A stretch of 51,041 nucleotides of DNA from Hyphomicrobiales bacterium (GTDB lineage Bacteria > Pseudomonadota > Alphaproteobacteria > Rhizobiales > Xanthobacteraceae): NCBI GenBank assembly GCA_009377695.1, contig WHTP01000026.1, forward strand, positions 1-51,041, written 5' to 3'. The notes beneath the pieces are model-generated. The model was given only the letters and a program-made list of their open reading frames with translations. It did not search any database and was not told the origin of the DNA. Position numbers and translations under genes: made by a program. Positions within the stretch are counted from its first letter, which is position 1. Every line of letters starts with the position of its first letter. This document shows, in pieces, positions 36,891-45,516 of this stretch.

Positions 36891-37402
36891 ACGAACCTGA
36901 CCACGATACGATTTGCGTGGACGCCGGCGGCCTTGCGCTCGAAATCGACGTCTCGCCGGACGCTGCGTCGCTCGACGCCAACCTCCCTGCGGTCATCGCA
37001 TCGGCGGTCTCGGCGGCGAACGAGATCGGCGGTCCTGAGGAGGGCGCGCTCACCGTGGTGGTCGACGACGACGAGCGCATCCGTGCGCTCAACAAGCTCT
37101 GGCGCGGCGTCGACAAGCCGACCAACGTGCTCTCGTTCCCGTCCGCCGACACGCAACCGGGCCCCGCGACCTATCTTGGCGATATCGCGATTTCCTATGA
37201 AACCGCGGCCCGCGAAGCCGCCACCGAGGATAAGTCGCTGGCTGATCATATTGCCCATCTTGCGGTGCATGGCTTTCTCCACCTGGTGGGCTACGATCAC
37301 GAATCGGACCAAGAGGCCGAGGAAATGGAAGGGCTCGAACGCGTCATTCTTGCGCGCCTCGGTGTCTCCGACCCCTACATTGTGCACAGTGCCGAGGGCT
37401 GA
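36887..37402 (+). CDS. ybeY: Endoribonuclease YbeY
   Basis: A protein of 171 residues. The zinc-binding motif HGFLHLVGYDH gives H128, H132 and H138, and the strand before it, LADHIAHLAV, is also typical. NVLSFPS and YLGDIAIS are conserved. YbeY acts in 16S rRNA 3'-end maturation and ribosome quality control. It starts with GTG overlapping the phoH stop and is followed by the CorC-like gene after 13 bp. Confidence 0.96.
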   Translation: MNEPDHDTICVDAGGLALEIDVSPDAASLDANLPAVIASAVSAANEIGGPEEGALTVVVDDDERIRALNKLWRGVDKPTNVLSFPSADTQPGPATYLGDIAISYETAAREAATEDKSLADHIAHLAVHGFLHLVGYDHESDQEAEEMEGLERVILARLGVSDPYIVHSAEG

Positions 37403-37415
37403 CACTCAATCCGCC

Positions 37416-38648
37416 ATGCCCGACAACGATTCTTCAGGTCCAAGTTCTTCAGGGACAAGTCCTTCAGTGGCAGGTCCTTCTGAGACAGGTCCTTCTGACC
37501 AGAGTGACGCATCCGCGGGCGGCACACGCAACCTGCCAGTGCCGGTCCCGCCGGCGCCGGTTCCGGCGCGATCGAAGGGCGATGGCTGGTTCCTGCGGGC
37601 GCTGCGGGCGCTGTTCGGGCGCAAGCCGGAATCGTTCCGCTCCGACCTTCGCAGCGTGCTCGAGGGCGGCGCCGCAGACATCGGATTGTCGCCGCGCGAA
37701 TCCACGATGTTGCGAAATATCCTCAGCTTGCGCGAACGGCGGGCAGAGGATGTGATGGTGCCGCGCGCCGACATCATCGCGGTCCAAAAGGAGATCCCGC
37801 TCGGCGAATTGATGAAGGTCTTCGAGAGTGCGGCGCACTCGCGGCTGGTCGTCTACGACGACACGCTCGACGACGCGATTGGTATGGTCCACATCCGCGA
37901 CCTGATCGCCTACATGGCAGCGCGCGCTGCCGCGAGCGCAAAAACGAATACGAAACGCAAGAAACCACTCCCGGCCGATCTTGACCTCAAGGCGATCGAC
38001 CTTTCGACGCCGCTCGTCGCGGCGAACATCGTCCGCGAAATGCTGTTCGTGCCGCCATCGATGCCGGTCATGGACCTGCTCGCGCGCATGCAGACCAGCC
38101 GCATTCATCTCGCGCTCGTCGTCGACGAATATGGCGGCGCCGACGGCGTGGTCTCGATGGAGGACATCGTCGAGCAGATCGTGGGCGAGATCGCCGACGA
38201 GCACGACGAAGACGACGAACCGCAGGTCTTCCGCCAGCCGGACGGATCGTTCCTCGCCGATGCGCGCGCCAATCTCGAAGACGTGACGTCGATCGTCGGC
38301 CCCGAGTTCGAAGTCGGCGAGGAGGCCAAGGAAGTCGACACGCTCGCCGGCTACATCGCGACGCGGATCGGCCGCGTGCCGGTGCGCGGCGAACTCGTTT
38401 CCGGTCCCGGCCGCTTCGAGATCGAAGTGCTCGATGCCGATCCGCGGCGGGTGAAGAAGCTGAAGATTTTCGTGAGCCACGATCTCTCGGATCGCCGTCG
38501 CCGCGATCCGCAACGGCGCATGATGTCATCCACACAACCGCCTCCTTCCGCGGACATGTCCGGACAGCCGGAGCTTCCCGCCAATCGCGATACGTCGGTC
38601 AAGCTTTCGCCTGACGACCCAGCATCGAAGGCTCCACCCAGATCGTGA
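37416..38648 (+). CDS. CBS-domain protein of the hemolysin C/CorC type
   Basis: A protein of 410 residues. After a Ser/Gly/Pro-rich start the core has two CBS domains (RAEDVMVPRADIIAVQKEIPLGELMKVF to about residue 270, ending HLALVVDEYGGADGVVSMEDIVEQIVGEI) and a CorC/HlyC C-terminal domain (DGSFLADARANLEDVTSIVG to DPRRVKKLKIF). No DUF21 membrane part is present, so it is a soluble form possibly tied to metal efflux or Lnt function. Residues 5-25 come from a degenerate CCTTC-containing nucleotide repeat (37428-37500). The stop overlaps the lnt start. Confidence 0.9.
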   Translation: MPDNDSSGPSSSGTSPSVAGPSETGPSDQSDASAGGTRNLPVPVPPAPVPARSKGDGWFLRALRALFGRKPESFRSDLRSVLEGGAADIGLSPRESTMLRNILSLRERRAEDVMVPRADIIAVQKEIPLGELMKVFESAAHSRLVVYDDTLDDAIGMVHIRDLIAYMAARAAASAKTNTKRKKPLPADLDLKAIDLSTPLVAANIVREMLFVPPSMPVMDLLARMQTSRIHLALVVDEYGGADGVVSMEDIVEQIVGEIADEHDEDDEPQVFRQPDGSFLADARANLEDVTSIVGPEFEVGEEAKEVDTLAGYIATRIGRVPVRGELVSGPGRFEIEVLDADPRRVKKLKIFVSHDLSDRRRRDPQRRMMSSTQPPPSADMSGQPELPANRDTSVKLSPDDPASKAPPRS

Positions 38649-40255
38649 AGGCCGCACGCCTCGCCCACTCGATCATGCTGGCCTGGGGCTGGCGGCGCGC
38701 ATTCATCGCCTTGGCGGCGGGCGCCGTCACGACGCTGGCGCTGCCGCCATTCAACGTGTGGCCGCTGCCGTTTCTGACGTTCCCAGTGCTGGTGTGGCTG
38801 ATCGACGGGTCCGCCGCCGGCCGCCTCGGAGGCGTCGCCGCGGCTGCGTCGGCGGGCTGGTGGTTTGGCTTCGGTTACTTCCTCGCGGGACTCTACTGGG
38901 TGGGGCATGCGTTCCTGGTCGATGCCAAGACGTTCGGATGGCTCTTGCCCTTCGCGGTCATCGCATTGCCGGCGGGCCTCGCGCTGTTCACCGCGTTCGG
39001 CACGGCGCTGGCGCGGATGATGTGGGCGCGCGGCGCCATGCGCGTGATCGCGCTCGCCGTGGCGCTCACCGTGGCCGAGTGGCTGCGCGGTCATCTCCTC
39101 ACCGGATTTCCGTGGAACACCTTTGGCTATGCACTGGCGACGCCGCCAGCGCTCGCGCAGGTTGCCTCCCTGATCGGCATCTGGGGTCTCACCTTCATCG
39201 CCGTCGCGGCCTATGCCGCACCGGCGGTTCTCGCCGACGATCCCGCCGATACGCGCCGCCGTTGGCTTGCGCCCGCGCTCGCCGTTATCGTGATCGTCGG
39301 GCTCGCCGGCTATGGCATCTGGCGGCTTGACCAGACGCCGACCGCGTTCGTGGACGGCGTCCGGCTGCGGCTCGTGCAGCCGAACATCCAGCAGAACCAG
39401 CGATTCAACTACTCGCTCCGTCAGGTGGTCATGGATCGCTACGCCGCAATGTCGGACCGCGCCAGCGGGCCGAACGGATCCGGCCTCAGCGACGTCACGC
39501 ACTTGATCTGGCCGGAATCGGCGTTCCCATTCTTTCTCACGCGCGAAGCGGATGCGCTGGCACAGATCGCCAAGCTCCTGCCCGACGGCACGGTGCTGAT
39601 CACGGGCGGCGTGCGCGCGCCCGAAACCGTGCCGACCGATGCGGTCACGCGCGCCTACAATTCAGTCTACGTCCTCGATCACGACGCGACGATCCTGTCG
39701 ATCTACGACAAGGTCCACCTTGTGCCGTTCGGTGAATATCTACCGCTGCAGGACCTTCTTGAGCGGCTTGGCTTCCGCCAGCTCGTTCGGGTGCGCGGCG
39801 GGTTCATTCCCGGCGACCGGCGCCGGGCGATCGCGGTGCCGCAAGCGCCGCGCTTTCTTCCGCTCGTTTGCTACGAGGTCGTTTTTCCCGGCGAGGCGGT
39901 GCCGCGCGGTGAGCGTCCCGGCTGGATGCTCAATCTCACCAATGACGGCTGGTTCGGACGCAGCACCGGGCCCTATCAGCACCTCCAGCAAGCCCGCGTG
40001 CGCGCCATCGAGGAGGGGCTGCCCCTGGTGCGCGCCGCCAATACCGGCATCTCGGCCGTGATCGATCCGGTGGGCCGGATCGTGGGCGCCCTGCCGCTCG
40101 GCACGGACGGCGTGCTGGATGCAGCGCTGCCGCGCGCATTGCCGCCGACACCCTATTCGCGCTGGGGTGACGGCCCGGCCGGTCTGATCGTGGTGGTGGG
40201 CCTCATTCTTGTCCTGCATCAACGGCGGCACCCCCTGAATAAGCACAGCGCATAG
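38645..40255 (+). CDS. lnt: Apolipoprotein N-acyltransferase
   Basis: A protein of 536 residues with about six N-terminal membrane helices and a carbon-nitrogen hydrolase domain. The catalytic triad is E291 (WPESAFPF), K356 (YDKVHLVPFGEYLPL) and C409 (LPLVCYEVVFPG). It adds the third acyl chain to lipoproteins in the inner membrane. The start is GTG overlapping the upstream stop. In this cluster it closes the run from tsaB. Confidence 0.96.
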   Translation: MKAARLAHSIMLAWGWRRAFIALAAGAVTTLALPPFNVWPLPFLTFPVLVWLIDGSAAGRLGGVAAAASAGWWFGFGYFLAGLYWVGHAFLVDAKTFGWLLPFAVIALPAGLALFTAFGTALARMMWARGAMRVIALAVALTVAEWLRGHLLTGFPWNTFGYALATPPALAQVASLIGIWGLTFIAVAAYAAPAVLADDPADTRRRWLAPALAVIVIVGLAGYGIWRLDQTPTAFVDGVRLRLVQPNIQQNQRFNYSLRQVVMDRYAAMSDRASGPNGSGLSDVTHLIWPESAFPFFLTREADALAQIAKLLPDGTVLITGGVRAPETVPTDAVTRAYNSVYVLDHDATILSIYDKVHLVPFGEYLPLQDLLERLGFRQLVRVRGGFIPGDRRRAIAVPQAPRFLPLVCYEVVFPGEAVPRGERPGWMLNLTNDGWFGRSTGPYQHLQQARVRAIEEGLPLVRAANTGISAVIDPVGRIVGALPLGTDGVLDAALPRALPPTPYSRWGDGPAGLIVVVGLILVLHQRRHPLNKHSA

Positions 40256-40372
40256 CTGGCTTTGGACAAAATTCCGCATTGCCACAAACGGGCCACAGAT
40301 TGGGCGGTTAATCCCAACTGGATGGGGGCTACCATGACACCGACTGCGCTTAAGCTGTTGAATCCTTGTCGC

Positions 40373-40393
40373 TATCTCTGCGAAGCAGAGATA
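40373..40393. promoter_or_regulatory. Perfect inverted repeat upstream of the XRE regulator
   Basis: TATCTCTGC-GAA-GCAGAGATA, a 9-bp perfect stem, 105 bp before the regulator start in a 242-bp intergenic region. It could be an autoregulatory operator or the lnt terminator; there is no T-run, which favours an operator. Confidence 0.4.
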
Positions 40394-40497
40394 TTCGAAA
40401 TTTATTGTTGGAGTTCGGGAATAGGAACAAAAGTCGGATTGCTTTCCTGACGATTGCATGACCATTAGACAAAGCAGCATCGGCATAGGAGAGCGTT

Positions 40498-40905
40498 ATG
40501 GCGAAAAAGACCCCGAATCCCATCGATAAACACGTGGGAAGTCGGGTACGCATGCGCCGGATGATGCTGAGCATGAGCCAGGAGAAACTTGGCGATGCAC
40601 TCGGACTGACTTTCCAGCAAGTGCAGAAATACGAGAAGGGAACCAACCGAATCGGGGCCAGCCGTCTCCAGCAGATTTCCCAAATCCTGCAGGTTCCAGT
40701 CGCGTTCTTCTTCGAGGGTGCGCCCAACTTGGCTGGCCCCTACGGCGATGGGATGAAGGAAGCGCCCTCCCCCGCCTATGTGTCCGACTTCCTCGCTACG
40801 TCAGAGGGCCTTGCCCTGACGAAAGCGTTCATGCGAATCAAGGAAGCCAAGTTGCGCCGCCGCATCGTCGATCTGGTCGAAGAGATCGCCGGCGACAAAG
40901 ATTGA
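40498..40905 (+). CDS. XRE-family regulator of the PraR/PhrR type
   Basis: A protein of 135 residues with an HTH_3 domain (about 10-68: VGSRVRMRRMMLSMSQEKLGDALGLTFQQVQKYEKGTNRIG) and a C-terminal helix region ending RRRIVDLVEEIAG. Sequence and position between lnt and metK match the PraR/PhrR regulators of rhizobia, which control symbiosis, attachment and quorum-sensing-related genes. That role is known only for relatives. AGGAGAG precedes the ATG. Confidence 0.88.
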   Translation: MAKKTPNPIDKHVGSRVRMRRMMLSMSQEKLGDALGLTFQQVQKYEKGTNRIGASRLQQISQILQVPVAFFFEGAPNLAGPYGDGMKEAPSPAYVSDFLATSEGLALTKAFMRIKEAKLRRRIVDLVEEIAGDKD

Positions 40906-41097
40906 CTGGCTCCCACCGCGTCCCACCTTTTATTTCATCTCTCGCTCAAGACCTGAAAATTGGCCCGTTTCGATGCGCATCTTGACCGCGCGGAGCGACG
41001 CTGCAAGAAACACGCGAGCATGAGCGGCCGCCACGGCCAAAGACAGTTATGTGTGGTGGTCATGGGTGGTCCTGTCCTGTCAGGGGAGTTTCCTAAC
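40906..41097 (+). promoter_or_regulatory. Long leader upstream of metK
   Basis: 192 bp between the regulator and metK with potential stems, e.g. GGCCG-CCA-CGGCC near 41028-41041 and CGCG...CGCG around GGAGCGACGCTGCAAG. S-adenosylmethionine synthetase leaders often hold SAM- or SAH-sensing RNAs, but the conserved segments of SAM-II are not present and the GAGCG...CGCTGCAA stretch only faintly recalls SAH riboswitches. I make no riboswitch call. Confidence 0.25.
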
Positions 41098-42372
41098 GTG
41101 TCACGCACGAACTATCTGTTCACCAGCGAATCCGTTTCCGAAGGTCATCCCGACAAGGTCTGTGATCAAATCTCAGACGCGATTCTCGACGCATTCCTTG
41201 AGAACGACCTCAAATTAGGCATCGCGGACGATAGCTTGGTGAACACGCGTCTCGGCTGCGAGACGCTGACCACGACTAACAAGATTGTGATCGCCGGCGA
41301 GGGCCGCGGCCAGGCGCCGCTGTTCAAGAAATACGGCTCACACGTGGTGGTTAACCGCGAGATGATCACCGAGATCGCTCGCGGCGTCGTCAGGGACATC
41401 GGATACGATCAGGACGGCTTCTCCTATCACGGTGCCGACGTGGAGGTACTGCTGCACGGCCAGTCGCCCGACATCGCGATGGGCGTTGACGCCAAGAAGA
41501 AGAAAGGCGCCGAAGAAGAAGGCGCGGGCGACCAGGGCATGATGTTCGGTTATGCCTGCACGGAGAGCGAGATTTATGAACAGGGCTCGTTCATGCCGGC
41601 CCCGATCTTCTTCGCACACAGGATCCTGCGCACGCTCGCCGAGCAGCGCCGCTCGGGCAAGCTGTTCGATCTCCAGCCCGACTCCAAAAGCCAGGTGACG
41701 GTGCAATACGTTGACGGCAAGGCCATCGGCTGCACCAAAGTCGTGGTCTCGACGCAGCACAATGCGCAGAACCGCAACAACAAGAAGTACACGCCCGGTA
41801 TGGTGCGTGACCTGATCGAGAGCGCCGTCGAATCCTCACTGCCGAAAGGCTGGATGCCGAAAAAGGCGTCCGACTTCCTCGTCAACCCGACCGGCAACTT
41901 CGTGGTCGGCGGGCCGGACGGCGATTGCGGCCTCACCGGCCGCAAGATCATCGTGGACACCTACGGCGGTTATGCGCCGCACGGCGGCGGCGCCTTCTCC
42001 GGCAAGGACCCGACCAAGGTCGACCGCTCGGCCGCCTACGCATCGCGCTACCTTGCCAAGAACGTGGTGGCGGCCGGGCTTGCCGAGCGCTGCACCATCC
42101 AGGTCGCCTACGCGATCGGCGTCGCCGATCCGATGTCGCTTTTGGTCGACCTGCACGGCACCGGCAACGTCGACGAGCACAAGCTCGAAAAGGTCCTGCC
42201 CGAGATGTTCCGGCTCACCCCGACCAACATCCGCCGCTCGCTCAAGCTCAACCGCCCGATCTATCGCCGCACCGCGGCCTACGGGCATTTTGGCCGCGCG
42301 CCGGACAAGGAGGGCGGCTTCTCGTGGGAGCAGACCAATCTGGTCAGCCAGCTCAAGAGCGCTTTCAAGTAA
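41098..42372 (+). CDS. metK: S-adenosylmethionine synthetase
   Basis: A protein of 424 residues. [25 protein letters not shown] (metal and ATP binding), the flexible loop region, [16 protein letters not shown] and [27 protein letters not shown] are all intact. It makes SAM from methionine and ATP, feeding TrmB, MtaB and MiaB encoded nearby. The start is GTG at 41098 with AGGGGAG nine bases upstream, matching the family N-terminus [15 protein letters not shown]; the longer frame upstream has no family similarity. 'MVFG'-like YGYACTE region reads [13 protein letters not shown]. Confidence 0.96.
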   Translation: MSRTNYLFTSESVSEGHPDKVCDQISDAILDAFLENDLKLGIADDSLVNTRLGCETLTTTNKIVIAGEGRGQAPLFKKYGSHVVVNREMITEIARGVVRDIGYDQDGFSYHGADVEVLLHGQSPDIAMGVDAKKKKGAEEEGAGDQGMMFGYACTESEIYEQGSFMPAPIFFAHRILRTLAEQRRSGKLFDLQPDSKSQVTVQYVDGKAIGCTKVVVSTQHNAQNRNNKKYTPGMVRDLIESAVESSLPKGWMPKKASDFLVNPTGNFVVGGPDGDCGLTGRKIIVDTYGGYAPHGGGAFSGKDPTKVDRSAAYASRYLAKNVVAAGLAERCTIQVAYAIGVADPMSLLVDLHGTGNVDEHKLEKVLPEMFRLTPTNIRRSLKLNRPIYRRTAAYGHFGRAPDKEGGFSWEQTNLVSQLKSAFK

Positions 42373-42431
42373 GCGCACACCACGTTTTCGTTTCTGCGTG
42401 ATGGCCGGGCCTTTGTCCCGGCCATTTATTC

Positions 42432-42497
42432 GTGATGCGCGGGCTTGACCCGCGCATCCGGCAAGAAACAAGAGTCAAGGAAGATGGATTGCCGGGC
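42432..42497. repeat. Dispersed intergenic repeat between metK and trmB
   Basis: ATGCGCGGGCTTGACCCGCGCATCC is a hairpin (stem GCGCGGG/CCCGCGC), followed by GATGGATTGCCGGG, a motif shared with 16453-16486 and 50461-50512. The ATG inside it (42484) is in frame with trmB but belongs to the repeat. Confidence 0.65.
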
Positions 42498-42534
42498 GGC
42501 GAGGTCGCCCACACCGGATTGGTTGAAGTTGAAT

Positions 42535-43221
42535 ATGCATCCCAGTCATCGCCAGGGCGCAGTCTTTGGCCGGCGCAAGGGGCATGCGCTCAAACCCCGG
42601 CAGGCGGCGCTGTTCGAGAGCCTGCTGCCGCAGCTCGCGCTCGATCTCGATCATCCCGCGCCGTCCGACCTGCGCACGTTGTTCGACGGCGCCCGCGAGG
42701 TGTGCGTCGAGAGCGGCTTCGGCGGTGGCGAGCATCTGGTCGCGGAGGCCGAGCAACATCCAAAGTCCGGCTTCATCGGGATCGAGCCGTTCATCAACGG
42801 CATGGCGAAGGCGCTGACCGCCATCCACGATCGCGGCCTCTCCAATATCCGGGTGCATCACGGCGACGCCACCGACGTGCTCCGCTGGCTGCCGAATGCA
42901 AGCCTTGCGCGCTTCGACCTGCTCTACCCAGACCCCTGGCGCAAGCGCCGGCACTGGAAACGGCGGTTCGTGCAGGAAGGAAACATCGCGCAGATTGCCC
43001 GGATCGTCCGCCCCGGCGGCGAATTCCGCTTCGTGACCGATTGGCCCGACTACGCCGCCTGGACGTTGCGGCTTCTCGCGAGCACGCCGGAGTTCGAGTG
43101 GACGGCGGAGCGTGCGGAGGATTGGCGGCTGCCGTGGCCAGGCTTCACCTCGACGCGCTACGAGGCCAAGGCCAAGCGCGAGGGCCGCGTGCCCTGCTAC
43201 CTGATCTTCCGCCGCTGCTGA
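42535..43221 (+). CDS. trmB: tRNA (guanine-N7)-methyltransferase TrmB
   Basis: A SAM-dependent methyltransferase of 228 residues making m7G46 in tRNA. FGRRKGHALKPRQAALFESLLP is the N-terminal signature, ESGFGGGEHLV the SAM-binding loop, and DLLYPDPWRKRRHWKRRFVQ the TrmB motif. The start MHPSHRQGAVFGRR is chosen because the upstream in-frame ATG (42484) lies inside a dispersed repeat; the Shine-Dalgarno sequence is poor for both. Confidence 0.93.
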   Translation: MHPSHRQGAVFGRRKGHALKPRQAALFESLLPQLALDLDHPAPSDLRTLFDGAREVCVESGFGGGEHLVAEAEQHPKSGFIGIEPFINGMAKALTAIHDRGLSNIRVHHGDATDVLRWLPNASLARFDLLYPDPWRKRRHWKRRFVQEGNIAQIARIVRPGGEFRFVTDWPDYAAWTLRLLASTPEFEWTAERAEDWRLPWPGFTSTRYEAKAKREGRVPCYLIFRRC

Positions 43222-43239
43222 CCGGATTTATCGGCTTGA

Positions 43240-44322
43240 TTATCGGGTTGCGCCGATAGCCGCCGGGCGCGCCTGCCAGAACCGCATCACGCGCTGCGCG
43301 GTCGCAGGCGACAGCCGCTCGAAATTGGCGAAGGCGGTATCGAGGCCCGAGGATGCACGACCGGGACGCGCAGTGATCAGCGTCTTGGCCGTCGGCCATT
43401 CCCAGCCCGCCGACTTGCACAGGATGAGGATCGGGTCGGAGCGCTCTCCCGCCATCAGACGATCCACCACATCGATCGGGACCAGGCAAAGCTGCGCCAG
43501 CGCCGCGACCATCGCTTCGTATTGCCCGCCCCTGGCGAAATCCAACACGGTGCTCTCGGTGAGCTTACCCTGCTGACGCAGCTCTTCGACGAGATGCTCG
43601 GCGGTGCTGTAGTCCCGCGACCTGACGGCGCCCACCTCGTGCGAGACTTTGGCCAGCACCCGCTGGATCTCGGCCCGCGTTTCCGGTTTCGCGACCGCGA
43701 GCAGGCGCTGCTGCACAACCTCGGTCGCCTTGAGCAACAGGTCGCGATAGAGCCGCGCCGGAATGTCCGGACGGGCGCCGACCTTCTCCGCCAGGATACC
43801 GTCATATTCGGCTTTGCTGACGAGGCTCGAAAAGCTTTGCTCGGACAGGCGGGCCTGCCGGTTGTCGGCAACGCTGCAAACGACCTGACGGTCGCCGCGG
43901 CGGACCAGTTCATCGGTCACCGGCTCGCCGAGGCCGGTGCGCCCGGAGATCGCGAGCAGATGCGCATGGCTCTTGGTCTTGGCGATATCGACCAGGTCGG
44001 CCTCGCCAAGCCGCGGCGACTGTTCGAGCACGGGACCGGCAACGGCGATGTCATCGTCCTTCGCGAGCCGGCGCACCGCGCCGACCGGCGCGTTGCTCAC
44101 GGGCGCGAGACGGTGGGCGAGCTCGGCGCGCGCCTTGGTTTCGATCTCCTCGATCAGCCGCATGAACACGCCGTCGAACACCCCGACATGCTCTTCGTTG
44201 AACTGATCGGCGCCGTTGAGAAACAGCGATGTGATCCGTTCCAGGGTGCGCGCGCGACGCTCGGCCGAGCCGTGTTGGAGGACATCCTCCAATTCGGGGA
44301 TCAGCGAAGCGGAGACGACCAT
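43240..44322 (-). CDS. DUF2336 domain-containing protein
   Basis: A protein of 360 residues, mostly helical, of the DUF2336 family found in alphaproteobacteria: LIPELEDVLQHGSAERRARTLERITSLFLNGADQFNEEHVGVFDGVF at the start, then HEAT-like helical repeats (HRLAPVSNAPVGAVRRLAKDDDIAVAGPVLEQSPRL). The function is unknown. It is on the opposite strand to its neighbours and breaks the usual trmB-rimP order. CTAG element B4 ends 11 bp before its start codon, so the promoter or ribosome binding region is affected by the repeat. Confidence 0.9.
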   Translation of the reverse strand: MVVSASLIPELEDVLQHGSAERRARTLERITSLFLNGADQFNEEHVGVFDGVFMRLIEEIETKARAELAHRLAPVSNAPVGAVRRLAKDDDIAVAGPVLEQSPRLGEADLVDIAKTKSHAHLLAISGRTGLGEPVTDELVRRGDRQVVCSVADNRQARLSEQSFSSLVSKAEYDGILAEKVGARPDIPARLYRDLLLKATEVVQQRLLAVAKPETRAEIQRVLAKVSHEVGAVRSRDYSTAEHLVEELRQQGKLTESTVLDFARGGQYEAMVAALAQLCLVPIDVVDRLMAGERSDPILILCKSAGWEWPTAKTLITARPGRASSGLDTAFANFERLSPATAQRVMRFWQARPAAIGATR

Positions 44323-44333
44323 TCTCGATCCTG

Positions 44334-44412
44334 CTGGTGTGGCGGTTCAGAAAGCCCGCATCATTCTCGCGGCGCGTCCGACATGCCGACTTCTGAACTA
44401 AAGCCACACTAG
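44334..44412. repeat. CTAG hairpin element, subfamily B, copy B4
   Basis: 79 bp, left end decayed to CTGG, right CTAG. Arms GGTTCAGAAAGCCCGCAT / ATGCCGACTTCTGAAC with mismatches. The bulged arm (AACTAAAGCC) is on the right, facing the 13-bp spacer 44413-44425 (ATTCAAAGGGTTG). Confidence 0.87.
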
Positions 44413-44425
44413 ATTCAAAGGGTTG

Positions 44426-44499
44426 CCAGTGTCCTCAGATTCCGAAGTCCGTATAGAGGGCCGCTGCGGAATGGTACGAACTTCCGAATCGGACACTAG
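44426..44499. repeat. CTAG hairpin element, subfamily A, copy A3
   Basis: 74 bp, left end CCAG, right end CTAG. Arms GATTCCGAAGTCCGTA / TACGAACTTCCGAATC. The left arm has extra bases (GTCCTCAG), facing the spacer, so B4-A3 is the same doublet as A2-B1 in reverse orientation. Confidence 0.87.
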
Positions 44500-44593
44500 C
44501 CCGACGCGGGAATCAGACCACGCCCGCCGGATGGAACCAGAAATATGCAAGGAATCTGAATGAAGGGTTAGCCAATTCCTACCGCGGACGGCC

Positions 44594-44621
44594 TTGCGCG
44601 GGGATGGCAAATCGCTATATT
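44594..44621 (+). promoter_or_regulatory. Probable promoter of the rimP-nusA-ylxR-infB operon
   Basis: TTGCGC (44594-44599), 16 bases, then TATATT (44616-44621). It stands 200 bp before rimP and 60 bp before an intrinsic terminator. Confidence 0.5.
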
Positions 44622-44679
44622 TCCGTTGTCCGCTAAGGACATCTCATAACGGTCGGATGAAATCTGATCGGTTTTTTGA

Positions 44680-44710
44680 GAGTGGGTTCCCCCGGGACCC
44701 GCTCTTTTTT
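44680..44710 (+). terminator. Intrinsic terminator in the rimP leader (probable attenuator)
   Basis: GAGTGGGTTCCC pairs with GGGACCCGCTC (one wobble, one bulged T), then TTTTTT (44705-44710). It lies between the promoter-like sequence and rimP on the same strand. A nested stem CCGTT-GTCC...GGAC...AACGG (44623-44652) lies just upstream and could influence its folding. Confidence 0.7.
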
Positions 44711-44773
44711 GTTACCGCGCAGCGGGGACAAAATTTTGGACCCGCGGATTGGCCAAAACCCCGGGGTACGTTC

Positions 44774-44821
44774 GCAAGAGACTTGGGTTGCAAGAGACTT
44801 TGGTTGCAAGAGACTTTGGTT
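44774..44821. repeat. 16-bp tandem repeat, three copies, abutting rimP
   Basis: GCAAGAGACTTTGGTT repeated three times (first copy has one G for T). The last copy ends two bases before the rimP ATG, so there is no ordinary Shine-Dalgarno sequence; AAGAG within each unit is the nearest candidate. Confidence 0.9.
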
Positions 44822-44823
44822 GA

Positions 44824-45513
44824 ATGGCTGAAGCGTATCTGAGCCAGTCGGACTCCGAGCCGCGCCTGATTGTCGAACAAGGCGTGGCCGCGCGGGTTGC
44901 GGCCATTGCCGAACCGGTCCTGGCTGGACTTGGCTACCGGTTGGTCCGCGTCCGTTTGTCGGGCCTTGCCGGATGCACGGTCCAGATCATGGCCGAACGG
45001 CCGGATGGCAGCATGACGATCGAGGACTGCGAGGCGGCGTCGCGCGCGTTGTCGCCGGTGCTCGACGTCGCCGATCCGGTGGACCGCACCTATCGGCTCG
45101 AGATTTCATCGCCCGGCATGGACCGGCCGCTGGTGCGTCGCTCCGACTTCGAACGCTACGCGGGCAACCGGGTCCGGATCGAGATGGCAGTCGCGGTCGA
45201 GGGACGGCGCCGGTTTCGCGGCGTACTCGTTGGCGCCGAAGAGAACGCGGCCCGCGTCCAGCGCGAGGACGCGGCGCCCGGTGAGGCCACCGAGGTATTG
45301 CTGCCGATCGACGAGATGGCGGATGCCAAGATCGTGCTGAGCGACGACCTGATCGCGCAATCGCTCCGGCGCGGAAAAGCTGCCGAGCGCGAGACGGTTG
45401 AACGCGACGAGCACCAATCAAACCGGAAAGGGCCGGGCAAATACCGGCGTTCCAAGAGTTTTCAGCCACAGCCGGCGCAAGGTCGCCGCGCGGCTTATCA
45501 AGAGGGAGAGTGA
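44824..45513 (+). CDS. rimP: Ribosome maturation factor RimP
   Basis: A protein of 229 residues. The N-terminal domain ([61 protein letters not shown]) and the C-terminal SH3-like domain match RimP, which assists 30S assembly. The C-terminal 40 residues are polar and basic, longer than in E. coli RimP. First gene of the rimP-nusA-ylxR-infB operon; nusA begins three bases after its stop. Confidence 0.95.
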   Translation: MAEAYLSQSDSEPRLIVEQGVAARVAAIAEPVLAGLGYRLVRVRLSGLAGCTVQIMAERPDGSMTIEDCEAASRALSPVLDVADPVDRTYRLEISSPGMDRPLVRRSDFERYAGNRVRIEMAVAVEGRRRFRGVLVGAEENAARVQREDAAPGEATEVLLPIDEMADAKIVLSDDLIAQSLRRGKAAERETVERDEHQSNRKGPGKYRRSKSFQPQPAQGRRAAYQEGE

Positions 45514-45516
45514 CCG

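Noticed and set aside
40906-41097. SAM-II riboswitch before metK
   Set aside because: The conserved pseudoknot segments of SAM-II are not found in the leader.
42484-42534. Longer N-terminus of TrmB from the ATG at 42484
   Set aside because: That ATG is inside a dispersed repeat motif (GATGGATTGCCGGG), and the extra residues lack similarity to the family.
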